This document shows, one piece after another, positions 52,501 to 61,879 of a DNA stretch of 64,000 nucleotides. How positions within the stretch are numbered: the first letter of the stretch is position 1; every line of letters starts with the position of its first letter. The DNA comes from Mimachlamys varia (taxonomy: Eukaryota > Mollusca > Bivalvia > Pectinida > Pectinidae). Made by a program: the position numbers and the translations under genes. The stretch lies in the NCBI GenBank assembly GCA_947623455.1, contig OX392529.1:54331186-54395185 (forward strand). The letters run 5' to 3'. Below the pieces are notes generated by a model. That model was given only the letters and a program-made list of their open reading frames with translations, was not told the DNA's origin and ran no database searches.

Positions 52501-54818
52501 CAATTAGCCCACCCCCAATTTTGACCTCTCCCTTTGCACTGGGGGATGTCTGGTAATAAGCCCACCCCCTTCTTTTGGGCCTCTGCCAACCTGTAATGCA
52601 CATGCACATAAATTTATATGTCAGAAGAAATGTATTGAATTTACATTGTGCCTTTAAAACTGCTTACTTCATAGCTAAAAATTAAGGCTGTAGTGTTCAG
52701 GTCACATGTGGAAATGGCTGATAAGTTTAATCTATTGATGTAGTATAGCAACAGAAGTAATATCTTTTCTTGTGTTTGCAATGTCTTCAAATGTAGATGA
52801 TAATGGATGTGAGACTCGGAGAACAGTACCATAATAATATTAAATATGTTGTGATGGTATATATGGGAAAATCTTCCATTAATAATAATAATAATAATAA
52901 TAATACTTTATTTTGTGAGGGTGACATATTAAGCAAGTGCTAATCTTCCATATGGCCCTCTATAACAACATACAATACATAATATACAAGGATCAACAGA
53001 TAACATGATACCTGAAAATATATACCATACTAAATACAAGTCAAACGAACATGGTAATTATACTGGCATATGCATCATTCTGAAGAACATGAGTTTCTTT
53101 ATAGGGAAACAAGAATAATCATACAATATTGTATCATAATAATGTTTCTAAGTAATAATTCTGTGTGAATAATAAAAACAAATTTTTAAACATATAGTTA
53201 TAAACATGATAGGAAATGGGAGATAATCTGTTTTGAGGATAGTTATTACACAATTCTTATTTATACTTATTTGAAAGTCTCCTATGAGGAATAAGTTGTT
53301 CTGTAGATCAAGTTAGGGTATAATCTGACATCTGTAATTGTCTAATTAATAATATACTGAGCTACAAATCGAGATTGGTTGTTTAATTATGTAAGTACTG
53401 TGCACTCCTCTTTATATCATGTTGCATTTTTCAGACAAAAACATGATATTAACAGGAAAGTGATATTAAAAGAAACATGTTTTTCCACTAAATCTGGTGC
53501 ATTTCCAATCTCCATAACTAAAAGTAAGATATTCAATGTACATATAAAGATGTTTCAATATATAGATAACATTATTTTAATTAAAAATCATTTTTGGAGT
53601 TATTTTTTATTTTCTATGCAAAATTTTGTACAAGTTGCTTCTGAAATCAATGGAAATCACTTCATTTTCTGGATATTTTATGTGATAGGTTAAAAAAAAC
53701 ATGATATTAAGAGGAATTCACTTCAAAATACATGATATCAACCAAATAAAATTGCATAGATTATATAGGGAGAAAAATGCTACTTGGGGAAAAACAATAT
53801 ATAAACAGGGGTGATATTAAGTGGAGTTCACTGTAATAGTAAAGTGTGGGTTGGTACTCCTATCTATGGGGATATATGCATTAGGCTATTCATCAAAAAC
53901 TTAAAGATTGCTGATGTGATATTTTGAACCAATATGGTCAATTATCATCATATAGTTATATTGTGGTCAGTTTTCATCATTGTCAGTGTTAAATTGTGTC
54001 TTTGATGTGCAGGGGAAAATGTGTTACACATGGCAGTGGTCAATGAAGATCCGGCCATGGTCAAGTTCCTACTGGACAAGGGAGCAGATGTCCACGCTCG
54101 ATGTTGTGGTCGGTTTATGTGTCCGGACGATCAGACGGATTCTAGGTCAGACAGTCTCGACCACGAGTGGGTGGATGTTTGTGAGAATACAAACTACGAA
54201 GGGTAAGACTATTAGAAGTTTTCTTTATAATTTGATTTAAAGGCCCAATAAACGTAACTTCAGGAATTTTTTTCATGATTCTGAAAAATTCTGAAAAAAA
54301 ATCCAGTTGATAACCATGCAATAATAAGCCTAAAACGAAGTTAACCTGAGCGGTAACTAACAAGAAACTCTTTACAAAAAAATCCAAAGAATTGAAAATA
54401 ATCCAGGTGGGGCCCACTTAAACAACAAGCCGAAGTTTAAAGACAGTTCAAAATGGACGCATGTTTACAAATACCGAGTTTCAACTGCTGCTGTACCGGT
54501 AACCGCTTAAGAATTCATCTTGAATATTGCTGATATCAGTTAATTTTAGCTAAATCTATAAATATAAAAAGTTATTAGGCTTGATTTTCTCTTCAAGTTT
54601 TGCCAAAAGTTACGTATATTGGGCCTTTAAAGAGCTTTACACACATCAATATTTTATATCACAGACACGTTTACCTGGGGGAATACCCGCTCAGCTTTGC
54701 GGCGTGTCTCGGACAAGAGGAGTGTGTTCGCCTCCTAGTAGCCAAGGGAGCTAATCCAAATTTGCAGGACAACAATGGGAACACCGTAATGCATATGTTG
54801 GTCATCCATGACAAGAAG
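46181..54818 (+). CDS. TRPV channel, Nanchung/OCR type, N-terminal part (exons 1-4, 294 aa; gene continues beyond the window)
   Basis: Four exons join with matching phases and give the cytosolic N-terminus of a TRPV cation channel. It opens [10 protein letters not shown], whose MG-N start is a possible N-myristoylation site also typical of Nanchung. The signature [15 protein letters not shown] and [15 protein letters not shown] match Nanchung/OCR channels. Ankyrin repeats follow: [13 protein letters not shown] (exon 2), [20 protein letters not shown] (exon 3), [18 protein letters not shown] and [14 protein letters not shown] (exon 4). The [20 protein letters not shown] insert is also characteristic. 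The transmembrane and pore exons are absent from the remaining 9 kb, so the gene runs off the right edge. Vertebrate databases would label it TRPV5/6-like. In insects and nematodes these channels act in ciliated sensory neurons. Confidence 0.9.
48128..48391. mobile_element. MITE with CATACTTGCCAAC ends
   Basis: Left CATACTTGCCAACTTTTTGA; right GGGAGGGTTGGCAAGTATG. 264 bp, non-coding. Inner GGGAGTCTCCCTCCT recalls the CATA/CCCTCAT family at 12898, so the two may be related. Confidence 0.75.
49378..50461. mobile_element. 1.1-kb foldback element with long inverted repeats
   Basis: Ends AATCTTAAAGCTGACAATGC and its inverse GCATTGTCAGCTTTAAGATT. The inverted similarity continues inward for about 270 bp with mismatches (left CTTGCTTGGTAACG, GGGTATAAA, AAAACCGGTTT; right shows the complements). 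The ~540-bp centre is unique and non-coding. Confidence 0.75.
51399..51566 (+). repeat. 56-bp array, 3 copies of TRPV exon 2 acceptor
   Basis: Units at 51399, 51455 and 51511 read AATGATATTTTGTTTAG followed by ACCGTAAATTCC and AGACTTGCTGGG. The third is the real acceptor and exon start; the first two sit in the intron and both keep a TTTAG or TTCAG acceptor. Confidence 0.92.
51528..51701 (+). CDS. TRPV coding exon 2 (aa 122-179)
   Basis: Acceptor TATTTTGTTTAG; encodes [20 protein letters not shown] and [19 protein letters not shown]; donor TATG|GTATGT, phase 1. The acceptor and first ~39 nt are present three times in tandem (51399-51566). Confidence 0.9.
51808..52278. mobile_element. TA-flanked CAGTGT-ended MITE (TRPV intron 2)
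   Basis: TA|CAGTGTTCGCTCGATTTACC at the left and GGTCGAGGGTACACTG|TA at the right. 471 bp with internal inverted GGTGGCG/CCACC motifs, non-coding; pogo/Tigger-like ends. Confidence 0.7.
52879..52905. repeat. (AAT)n microsatellite
   Basis: About nine AAT units in TRPV intron 2. Confidence 0.85.
53398..53833. mobile_element. TA-flanked CAGTG-ended MITE, 0.44-kb family, copy 1 (TRPV intron 2)
   Basis: TA|CTGTGCACTCCTCTTTATATC at the left and GATATTAAGTGGAGTTCACTG|TA at the right. The interior shares long stretches with 63241-63680 (ACAAAAACATGATATTAACA, AACATGTTTTTC, TCCATAACTAAAAG). The open frame inside it is not a gene. Confidence 0.8.
54013..54202 (+). CDS. TRPV coding exon 3 (aa 180-242)
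   Basis: Acceptor TTTGATGTGCAG; encodes [20 protein letters not shown] and [13 protein letters not shown]; donor GG|GTAAGA, phase 2. Confidence 0.92.
54237..54630 (-). mobile_element. TTAA-flanked MITE, copy 4 (TRPV intron 3)
   Basis: TTAA-bounded, 394 bp, in the orientation of copy 2. It makes up most of the 462-bp intron 54203-54664; without it and one TTAA the intron would be about 72 bp. Confidence 0.88.
54665..54818 (+). CDS. TRPV coding exon 4 (aa 243-294)
   Basis: Acceptor TATATCACAG; encodes [20 protein letters not shown] to [10 protein letters not shown]; donor AAG|GTAAGA, phase 0. The next exon lies beyond the window. Confidence 0.92.
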
Positions 54819-57650
54819 GTAAGAGTTGTCTCCCCTATGCTTTGGAGTTGTCTCCCTTATGTTTTGATGATATTAAGAATAATATCAGTCATGTTTTCAT
54901 TTTGTTTTTTTTTTATGATGCATATTAGTCATTCAGTTCATTTTGAGAAAAATGGTAAACAATTAAAAACGTTTATGTATGTACACTGTAATATGGTTAA
55001 CTAGTATAGTATGAATATATAACTTCACATACCCTTGTCGTAATGATGTGTTCCAAAGCCCTGCACTGTAATGTGAATCCCAGTGTTTAACACATTAATA
55101 ATAATCTATACACCAACCTTTCTATATTTATCCATAACAGGTTGTTTGTTTGTTAATTGTCTTCCTTATACCTGTCATATCATAGCCGAAATCATACATA
55201 TGAAATCACCTCGTTCATAGTATAATGTAACATCAATTATTTGTTTCAGCATTGGTTAATGTAATGTATACATCACACTACCACAATTGGTATGATATCC
55301 CATTTGGTACATGGTCAGAAAATGATTTGCAATGTTCTTGAAATCAAAATTTATGAACATTTTCCTTTTAACTGTATAGCAAAATAGATATTTGTCAGTA
55401 TTACCATCAAATATTTTTGTTTTCTGGAACAATTTACAAAACTACAGAAAGACATGGAAATAAATATGTCAGAAAAACCAGGAAAAATGCAGTGTGTCAA
55501 CAAATTTTAAATTTTAATTTTAAAATTCGAATTCAGTTATGTTTACATGATGATTTCTGGTCCTTATAACCGAATTATGTCAAAAGTAGATTTGTATAAC
55601 TGTAGTACAGTATGGTATTTATAAAATCAGTTTCTTTTGTTGCAATAGGCACATTCTTTAGTCTAAATAAAAACAAACTCATTAGCCTGTGATACAGTAG
55701 ACTAATTTGGGTACTAATTACGGATGAGAATTAAACAAAAATCATCTAAGGTAATTTTTTTCTGAAAAGGAACCAACAAACATTTAGTTAAAAATCAAGA
55801 AAATATTATTCAAACTATACAATCAGTGTCTCAATTTCTAGATATCACTGAAAAACTGTCAAATTGTACCATTTGTGATAGTGTGATGTTATATGATTTA
55901 ATTGTTACCGGTAATTTACATTAAATTTTGATTTACCTGATGAGCAATATGTTTGTTATGTTAAACCAGGAGAAAGAATTAGATGGAGAGGTTTGAACTC
56001 TTTGACACGTTTTATTCTTTTTTTGAAAAAAAATTGTTTTGTTTTTAATTTTGATATTTTTTTATTGAAAGGTTTTAATTAGACACTTTTCATATCATTT
56101 TATTTTTTGAGAAGATTGTTTCTTCTTTTTTTGATTTTGGATGTATAGTGACAGACTAGATGTCCATTTTTTATGTCTTTTAATGTTTAGAATGTGTTTG
56201 TAAACAGATCTTTAATTGCCATAAATTTTGTCACGAAAATTCCTCCAAACAGATAGTCATTCAATAACAAAAGTATAGTAACGTTTTTATCTTGTCGTGA
56301 CTTATAAAATAAATACATACTTAGCTTACAGATTAATTTGTAGCTGTACTAGGTATTCTAGCTGCAGCTAGGTTAGGAAAACTTTTGAACCAGGTTTTGA
56401 TGAAACTTGTTATGTATTCTTATGTTATGAGTCTGCTGTGATCAGATCTATAGATTGACTGATGGTTTTTGAATGACAAATTTTGAAGGAATTACCATAT
56501 TTCGTAAAATTTGTCTACCATACTTTCTATCGAAGTCCTTATAAAGTTTCCTTAGTCAATTTTTGACACATTTTTTGGATTATAATGAAACTTGCCTGTT
56601 TTAAACATTTTTGCTGAGGGTCTGCATGAATGAAACTATTACAACAGAATATACAATTATAGGCGTATCTCAAAAGTGTTGTTATCTCCCTTGTTTGCCA
56701 TATCATGGCTACATTGGGAAGTATTTTTGAAACCAATTTGCGCCATGAAAGTATGACATCATAATGGGAATTACGTCATCCGATTGTCACATGGCACCAA
56801 ATTATCACAAAAACACTTCCCAGAAGTCCATCTTTAATCCACCATTGTGGCCTATCAAAGGGAATAACAACACTTTCGGGAAAGGCTTTTAGTAAGTGTG
56901 AGATGAAATTATTTTTCAACCCACATGCATTACTTGAAGTATCAAGAGATAATTGACACTTGCCAGGACTTCTATTATCTAAACTTTTACAAGAAATTAC
57001 AATTCTTCCACTGATAATGGCAGAGCATGCATTAGGAAATATCTCCTTGTCTTTAAAACGCAAGAGAGAAGAAACCCTTTAAAGCACTTGTGCTGTGCTA
57101 TCACTTGGTTTTTCTGTGTGTATTTGTTGTCTGTCTGTCTTTGTCTGTCTTCGTCTGTTTGTTGTCTGTCTTTGTCTTTCTCTTGACCTTAGTGTATGAA
57201 GAATTTTGTGTATGTGATATGTTATATGTTGGATATAGGATTGTAGTTGTCTTGTTGAAGTAAGAAGTGATAATTAGCTACCTATTTACCACAGTAAGTT
57301 AAATTAAGAAAAATCATGGAAACACTCTTCCCTTTTCTTTAGTAAATAAGATAAAAATATGCTCTTTTGTGTCAAAGTATAATTAACTAATGAATTTCCT
57401 TTCCAATCAAAATGTGAAAAACAATGGTGACCTCAGTGGGACTAAAACCATAAAGAAATACACTTGATATTAATAATTGCAGAATTTTACTGAAGATAGT
57501 CCAGTTTATGTCAGGACCCTGTTTTTGTCACATATACCACACCTGTGTAACAATAAATGTTTTGTTTTAGTGGAGTGGTTGTGATTATATTTCATCAGTC
57601 CTCATGTCTATGTGTTATTGATTTTACATATTTTGGAACTGCAAAATTTC
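54819..57650 (+). other. TRPV intron 4, part before the retroelement
   Basis: AT-rich intron sequence with no exon, clear repeat or RNA gene that I can support. Confidence 0.55.
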
Positions 57651-57969
57651 TTGAACTCTTATTGTTGATATAAGAGTAGTTTATACACAACACTTAATTC
57701 CTATTTTCATGCATCATAATTATACTGGTAGTTAATATAGAATTATATATGCATGTATTTGTGTTTTTATAGAAGGGAGTGTTGTATGTACTTGTTCATT
57801 TATTTACAAGTATCGCTAATGAGTACCAGGCACATGATTGGTCAACTTGTCACGTGATAATTACAGCAGGTCACGTGACTGGTCACCCAGCTTCATTAGC
57901 TCCGGACAGCGCGCCATTGCTGGTCAGTTTATATACATGTGCAGATTTGATCAATTGCTAGACAGCTAG
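57651..57969 (+). repeat. Split direct repeat A1 (left terminus)
   Basis: 319 bp; begins TTGAACTCTTATTGTTGATA and contains CACGTGATAATTACAGCAGG and a second CACGTG. Holds the right arm of the terminal palindrome at 57680-57693. Confidence 0.9.
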
Positions 57970-58305
57970 AATTCGAGATTTTCCTCATAACTTCGGAACA
58001 CCATTTTTAATATCGTCAACATGGACATATGAAGTTGTGGAATGTGTATAATGGATTTGTGATCATCTCGGATTGATTAGCTTACGATCGATGTGTTAAC
58101 AAAGACAATGGCAGTGCGTCAGTTCAAGTAGGTCATTAATTGACATTTGTACCCGTTTCAAGAACTTATATATATAATTCTCCGATGTCAGTGGATATTT
58201 TATTATCATTGTACACACTTGTGTGATCGTCGATTGTGTTACTAACTTTGAAACTTTTGAAAGTACTGAACATTTCGGTAGGTTCAGAGCCTGACTCGAT
58301 CAATC

Positions 58306-59793
58306 ATGGCGAGCAACCACAGAACAAGACGCTCCACGGTTAGTGTAAATACCAGAGCAAGGACAGTTCCGTATGACTTAAATAATCCTGCCAATTGGAC
58401 GGTTATGCAATTTAGGGAAAAGTTAAAACAGATGGGGATAACGACTACTCCTAACATGCAAAAATCCATGTTAAAATCGCTGTATGAAGTAAACAAAGAT
58501 ATGTCTACTCGGCCAAGAGTGAGCTCCCCTCAACGGGGCCCCATTACAGTACAAAGTGCAGAGAGTGGTTCTACCGACAATAGTACGTCCGAGGAATCAT
58601 CTTCAGATACTACGATGCAGGTTAACGTTTCAACTGAGTCTAATCAACTTAGGAATCGTCAGAATGATGATCGTGTAGAAGGAACTATTTCGCCGTCGCC
58701 TCAGAGGCCTACGCGTATGAATACACCAATTTCAAGTAGGGCGGATGTGACGTCATCCAATATGGCTGCGCCCACGTTGGGACAACAACAAATGCTACTC
58801 ATCCAACAACAAATGGCCATGATGAACCAGCTGATTTCTCATATATCAGCTAAGACGACGGAATCTACAGACAGGACTGAATATACTTTAACAACGGCGT
58901 ATGCAAGTATTCCTAAAGATACAGTAGGAACTAACACATCGTCAGTGCCCGATATGTGGAAACGAAACATGGGACCAAACGGCATGCCAGCTGACTTAAT
59001 TCCACACATGGACATCGTCACACCCAGCCTTCGAAAGGCAATCATTGAAGGTAAGGATGTCAACATGGCATCTTTGTTGATTCCCGGTTTCGAATATCAG
59101 AAAGTCAGGGTTTTACATAATGGGAGTAATGAAGTTATAGATAAAAGACTGACTGATCATTTGACTTTATCAGAATTCATTACGGCTTTTGGGAAATTCA
59201 AAAGGATTATGTCGGAAGCATTTCCGTGTAGGAGAATTGAGCTGGACAAGTATGAAGGGATGCTAGTTGAGTTACATAACACGCACGGTAGGGTGTTTTA
59301 TGACTACCACAAGCTTTTCTCGGCTAAATGTGCAGAACACCTACGACTGACAGGATGTAAAGTCGACTGGGGCTTACAGGATATGAGGATTTATAACCAA
59401 GTCACAGCAGGATTGAGACAACAAACTTGTGAATTATGCTCTAGCATGACCCATACATCGTGGCAATGCCTCAGATTTCTAGGACAAAGTCATCAACAAG
59501 ATGTTCAGAAAACTGAATCACAATTTCCTAGTAGTTCTGCACAGGGGTCTGATACAGGACATCACAACAACAGCTCTAAGGGACAATCTTCCCATCAGAA
59601 TAAAGAACAGGACAGACGCGGACGAAAGAGGTGTTTTGTGGGTGACAAAGAAATACCTTGGGGGCATTTCAGCTTATCAGCTTCATTTTGGCCTTGTCAC
59701 TTATACTTAAAAGACTATTCTTTAAGTATCGTGTATTACCCCCAAGTGGGCATATTTTTTAACTATGATTCATTTACCCGGTTATACAATTAG
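58306..59793 (+). CDS. DIRS-type gag-like protein, C-terminally fused to repeat sequence
   Basis: The single long frame of the retroelement, 495 aa from ATG 58306 (CAATCATGGC). Residues 26-62 (ANWTVMQFREKLKQMGI onward) resemble a SAP-type helix-turn-helix. Residues about 80-140 are Ser/Thr-rich and 155-175 Gln-rich. The central region (about 235-370; GKDVNMASLLIPGFEY, FPCRRIELDKYEG, YDYHKLFSAKCAEHL) has the pattern I associate with ORF1 of DIRS/Ngaro elements in corals, fish and molluscs. A CCHC zinc knuckle follows: C375-x2-C378-x4-H383-x4-C388. After GRKRCFVGDKEIPWG the frame runs into repeat B1 and ends within it, so the last ~34 residues are probably not original. No pol region follows. 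Nucleic-acid binding is inferred. Confidence 0.75.
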   Translation: MASNHRTRRSTVSVNTRARTVPYDLNNPANWTVMQFREKLKQMGITTTPNMQKSMLKSLYEVNKDMSTRPRVSSPQRGPITVQSAESGSTDNSTSEESSSDTTMQVNVSTESNQLRNRQNDDRVEGTISPSPQRPTRMNTPISSRADVTSSNMAAPTLGQQQMLLIQQQMAMMNQLISHISAKTTESTDRTEYTLTTAYASIPKDTVGTNTSSVPDMWKRNMGPNGMPADLIPHMDIVTPSLRKAIIEGKDVNMASLLIPGFEYQKVRVLHNGSNEVIDKRLTDHLTLSEFITAFGKFKRIMSEAFPCRRIELDKYEGMLVELHNTHGRVFYDYHKLFSAKCAEHLRLTGCKVDWGLQDMRIYNQVTAGLRQQTCELCSSMTHTSWQCLRFLGQSHQQDVQKTESQFPSSSAQGSDTGHHNNSSKGQSSHQNKEQDRRGRKRCFVGDKEIPWGHFSLSASFWPCHLYLKDYSLSIVYYPQVGIFFNYDSFTRLYN

Positions 59794-60450
59794 ATGATAT
59801 GTAGATGCTGAAGCCAGTTCAAACGCATGCTCGGTACTGCCGCTGAAGTCTAGACTGAACCGTAGCACTGGGATCCATGCTTGAACTCGGGTGGAACCTC
59901 TGCATACACTAATTCGTTCAGCTACCCACTGTTGATGTTCGATAGCTTTACCGCTGAAGATGCTCTGATCCGTAAAGCTATTTAGCTGACATCACAGGGG
60001 CTCATTTTCATTTACATGCACGAATGTATCTCATGCTCTTACCTAGCATGGTCATGCAATTTCTCAGTGTTCAATAGCCATACTGCTGATGTTTTCTAAT
60101 CCATATGGCTATTAGCAGACACCAACTGGAGTTATCTCCCTTGTTCATAGTTACATACACCTCAAGTCCTTTACATACTGGACTAATTACTATGTCGACC
60201 ATTTATGTAGCTAGATAGTTGACATGCCCCCAAAGGCCAAATATTATAGGTTATCATATATTATGTATATATTTATATGTATCAGTTTAAGAAAGATATG
60301 TCATACAGAATGTGAATGAAAGATCAGAGAATGATGGTACATAAGAGTTGATCCTTTATAGATGTTTACTCATCATTAATTATTTGTCTATTGTGTTAAT
60401 AAATTAGATTAGAAGTGTTCATCTTAATCAGGTGTTGTGTTGTGTATAAA
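59690..60450 (+). repeat. Split direct repeat B1 (internal)
   Basis: 761 bp from GGCCTTGTCACTTATACTTA to GTGTTGTGTTGTGTATAAA. Contains several short inverted motifs, for example ATAGCTTTACCGCTG with CCGTAAAGCTAT near 59942-59980, and AATAGCCATACTGCTG with CATATGGCTATT near 60072-60112. Carries the stop codon of the gag frame. Confidence 0.9.
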
Positions 60451-60493
60451 TTGAACTCTTATTGTTGATATAAGAGTAGTTTATACACAACAC
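60437..60493. repeat. 57-bp two-tier palindrome at the B1/A2 joint
   Basis: Outer 14-bp arms GTGTTGTGTATAAA (60437-60450) and TTTATACACAACAC (60480-60493) flank inner 8-bp arms ACTCTTAT (60455-60462) and ATAAGAGT (60470-60477) around the loop TGTTGAT. The left outer arm is the last 14 bp of B; everything else belongs to A. Confidence 0.92.
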
Positions 60494-60769
60494 TTAATTC
60501 CTATTTTCATGCATCATAATTATACTGGTAGTTAATATAGAATTATATATGCATGTATTTGTGTTTTTATAGAAGGGAGTGTTTTATGTACTTGTTCATT
60601 TATTTACAAGTATCGCTAATGAGTACCAGGCACATGATTGGTCAACTTGTCACGTGATAATTACAGCAGGTCACGTGACTGGTCACCCAGCTTCATTAGC
60701 TCCGGACAGCGCGCCATTGCTGGTCAGTTTATATACATGTGCAGATTTGATCAATTGCTAGACAGCTAG
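60451..60769 (+). repeat. Split direct repeat A2 (internal)
   Basis: 319 bp, matching A1 except at the position equivalent to 57784 (T here, G in A1). Directly abuts B1. Confidence 0.9.
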
Positions 60770-61118
60770 CCACCAGCCACCCCAGCCACACTCCGTGGGA
60801 GTTACAATTTGGTAATAATTATGTATAGCTTTGTCGTATCGCTTGGCTATTGGACTATCTAATATCATGATATGTTATGTGAGGTCTGAGGTTTAATTAT
60901 TGACATCAGAATACGCAGAATATATATATCCGATTTTATATGCTATAATAATATAGATCTGAGTAGAAATCGATAGATTACACAGTCCATAGGTCTGTTT
61001 TAACTGTTACATAATATAGCTTTGAGCAGATATTGCTTGACTTTTAAAGCATACTTACTTAGTTAATCATTTTCATATTGGGGCATTCAATATCTAGCGT
61101 ATGGCCGACTATTCTTTA
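60770..61118 (+). other. 349-bp unique segment between A2 and B2
   Basis: Present once only and unlike the gag-bearing segment. It begins CCACCAGCCACCCCAGCCAC and has no useful open frame. It ends GACTATTCTTTA, a string also present just inside B, which suggests a microhomology join. Confidence 0.7.
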
Positions 61119-61879
61119 GGCCTTGTCACTTATACTTAAAAGACTATTCTTTAAGTATCGTGTATTACCCCCAAGTGGGCATATTTTTTAACTATGATTC
61201 ATTTACCCGGTTATACAATTAGATGATATGTAGATGCTGAAGCCAGTTCAAACGCATGCTCGGTACTGCCGCTGAAGTCTAGACTGAACCGTAGCACTGG
61301 GATCCATGCTTGAACTCGGGTGGAACCTCTGCATACACTAATTCGTTCAGCTACCCACTGTTGATGTTCGATAGCTTTACCGCTGAAGATGCTCTGATCC
61401 GTAAAGCTATTTAGCTGACATCACAGGGGCTCATTTTCATTTACATGCACGAATGTATCTCATGCTCTTACCTAGCATGGTCATGCAATTTCTCAGTGTT
61501 CAATAGCCATACTGCTGATGTTTTCTAATCCATATGGCTATTAGCAGACACCAACTGGAGTTATCTCCCTTGTTCATAGTTACATACACCTCAAGTCCTT
61601 TACATACTGGACTAATTACTATGTCGACCATTTATGTAGCTAGATAGTTGACATGCCCCCAAAGGCCAAATATTATAGGTTATCATATATTATGTATATA
61701 TTTATATGTATCAGTTTAAGAAAGATATGTCATACAGAATGTGAATGAAAGATCAGAGAATGATGGTACATAAGAGTTGATCCTTTATAGATGTTTACTC
61801 ATCATTAATTATTTGTCTATTGTGTTAATAAATTAGATTAGAAGTGTTCATCTTAATCAGGTGTTGTGTTGTGTATAAA
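61119..61879 (+). repeat. Split direct repeat B2 (right terminus)
   Basis: 761 bp, identical to B1 as far as I can check by eye; ends GTGTTGTGTATAAA before host sequence CTTCTTCTTTTAC. Confidence 0.9.

Larger units (their letters stand above)
57651..61879 (+). mobile_element. DIRS-order (Ngaro/PAT-like) retroelement with split direct repeats, gag only
   Basis: Layout: A1 (57651-57969), unique with gag (57970-59689), B1 (59690-60450), A2 (60451-60769), unique (60770-61118), B2 (61119-61879). B1 ends exactly where A2 begins, and A and B are also the element's two outer ends; this is the split-direct-repeat signature of tyrosine-recombinase retroelements. A1/A2 differ by one base by eye (57784), and B1/B2 appear identical. 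No reverse transcriptase, RNase H or recombinase is present, so it is a non-autonomous deletion form. It sits in TRPV intron 4 in sense. An alternative reading is two tandem elements with different interiors. Confidence 0.72.

Noticed and set aside
53379..53693. 104-aa frame in TRPV intron 2
   Set aside because: Inside a TA-flanked MITE; the copy at 63241-63680 breaks the frame.
57651..61879. Reading the element as an LTR retrotransposon with LTR = B+A
   Set aside because: It would require both outer LTRs to be cut at exactly the same internal point (the B/A joint); split direct repeats explain this directly.
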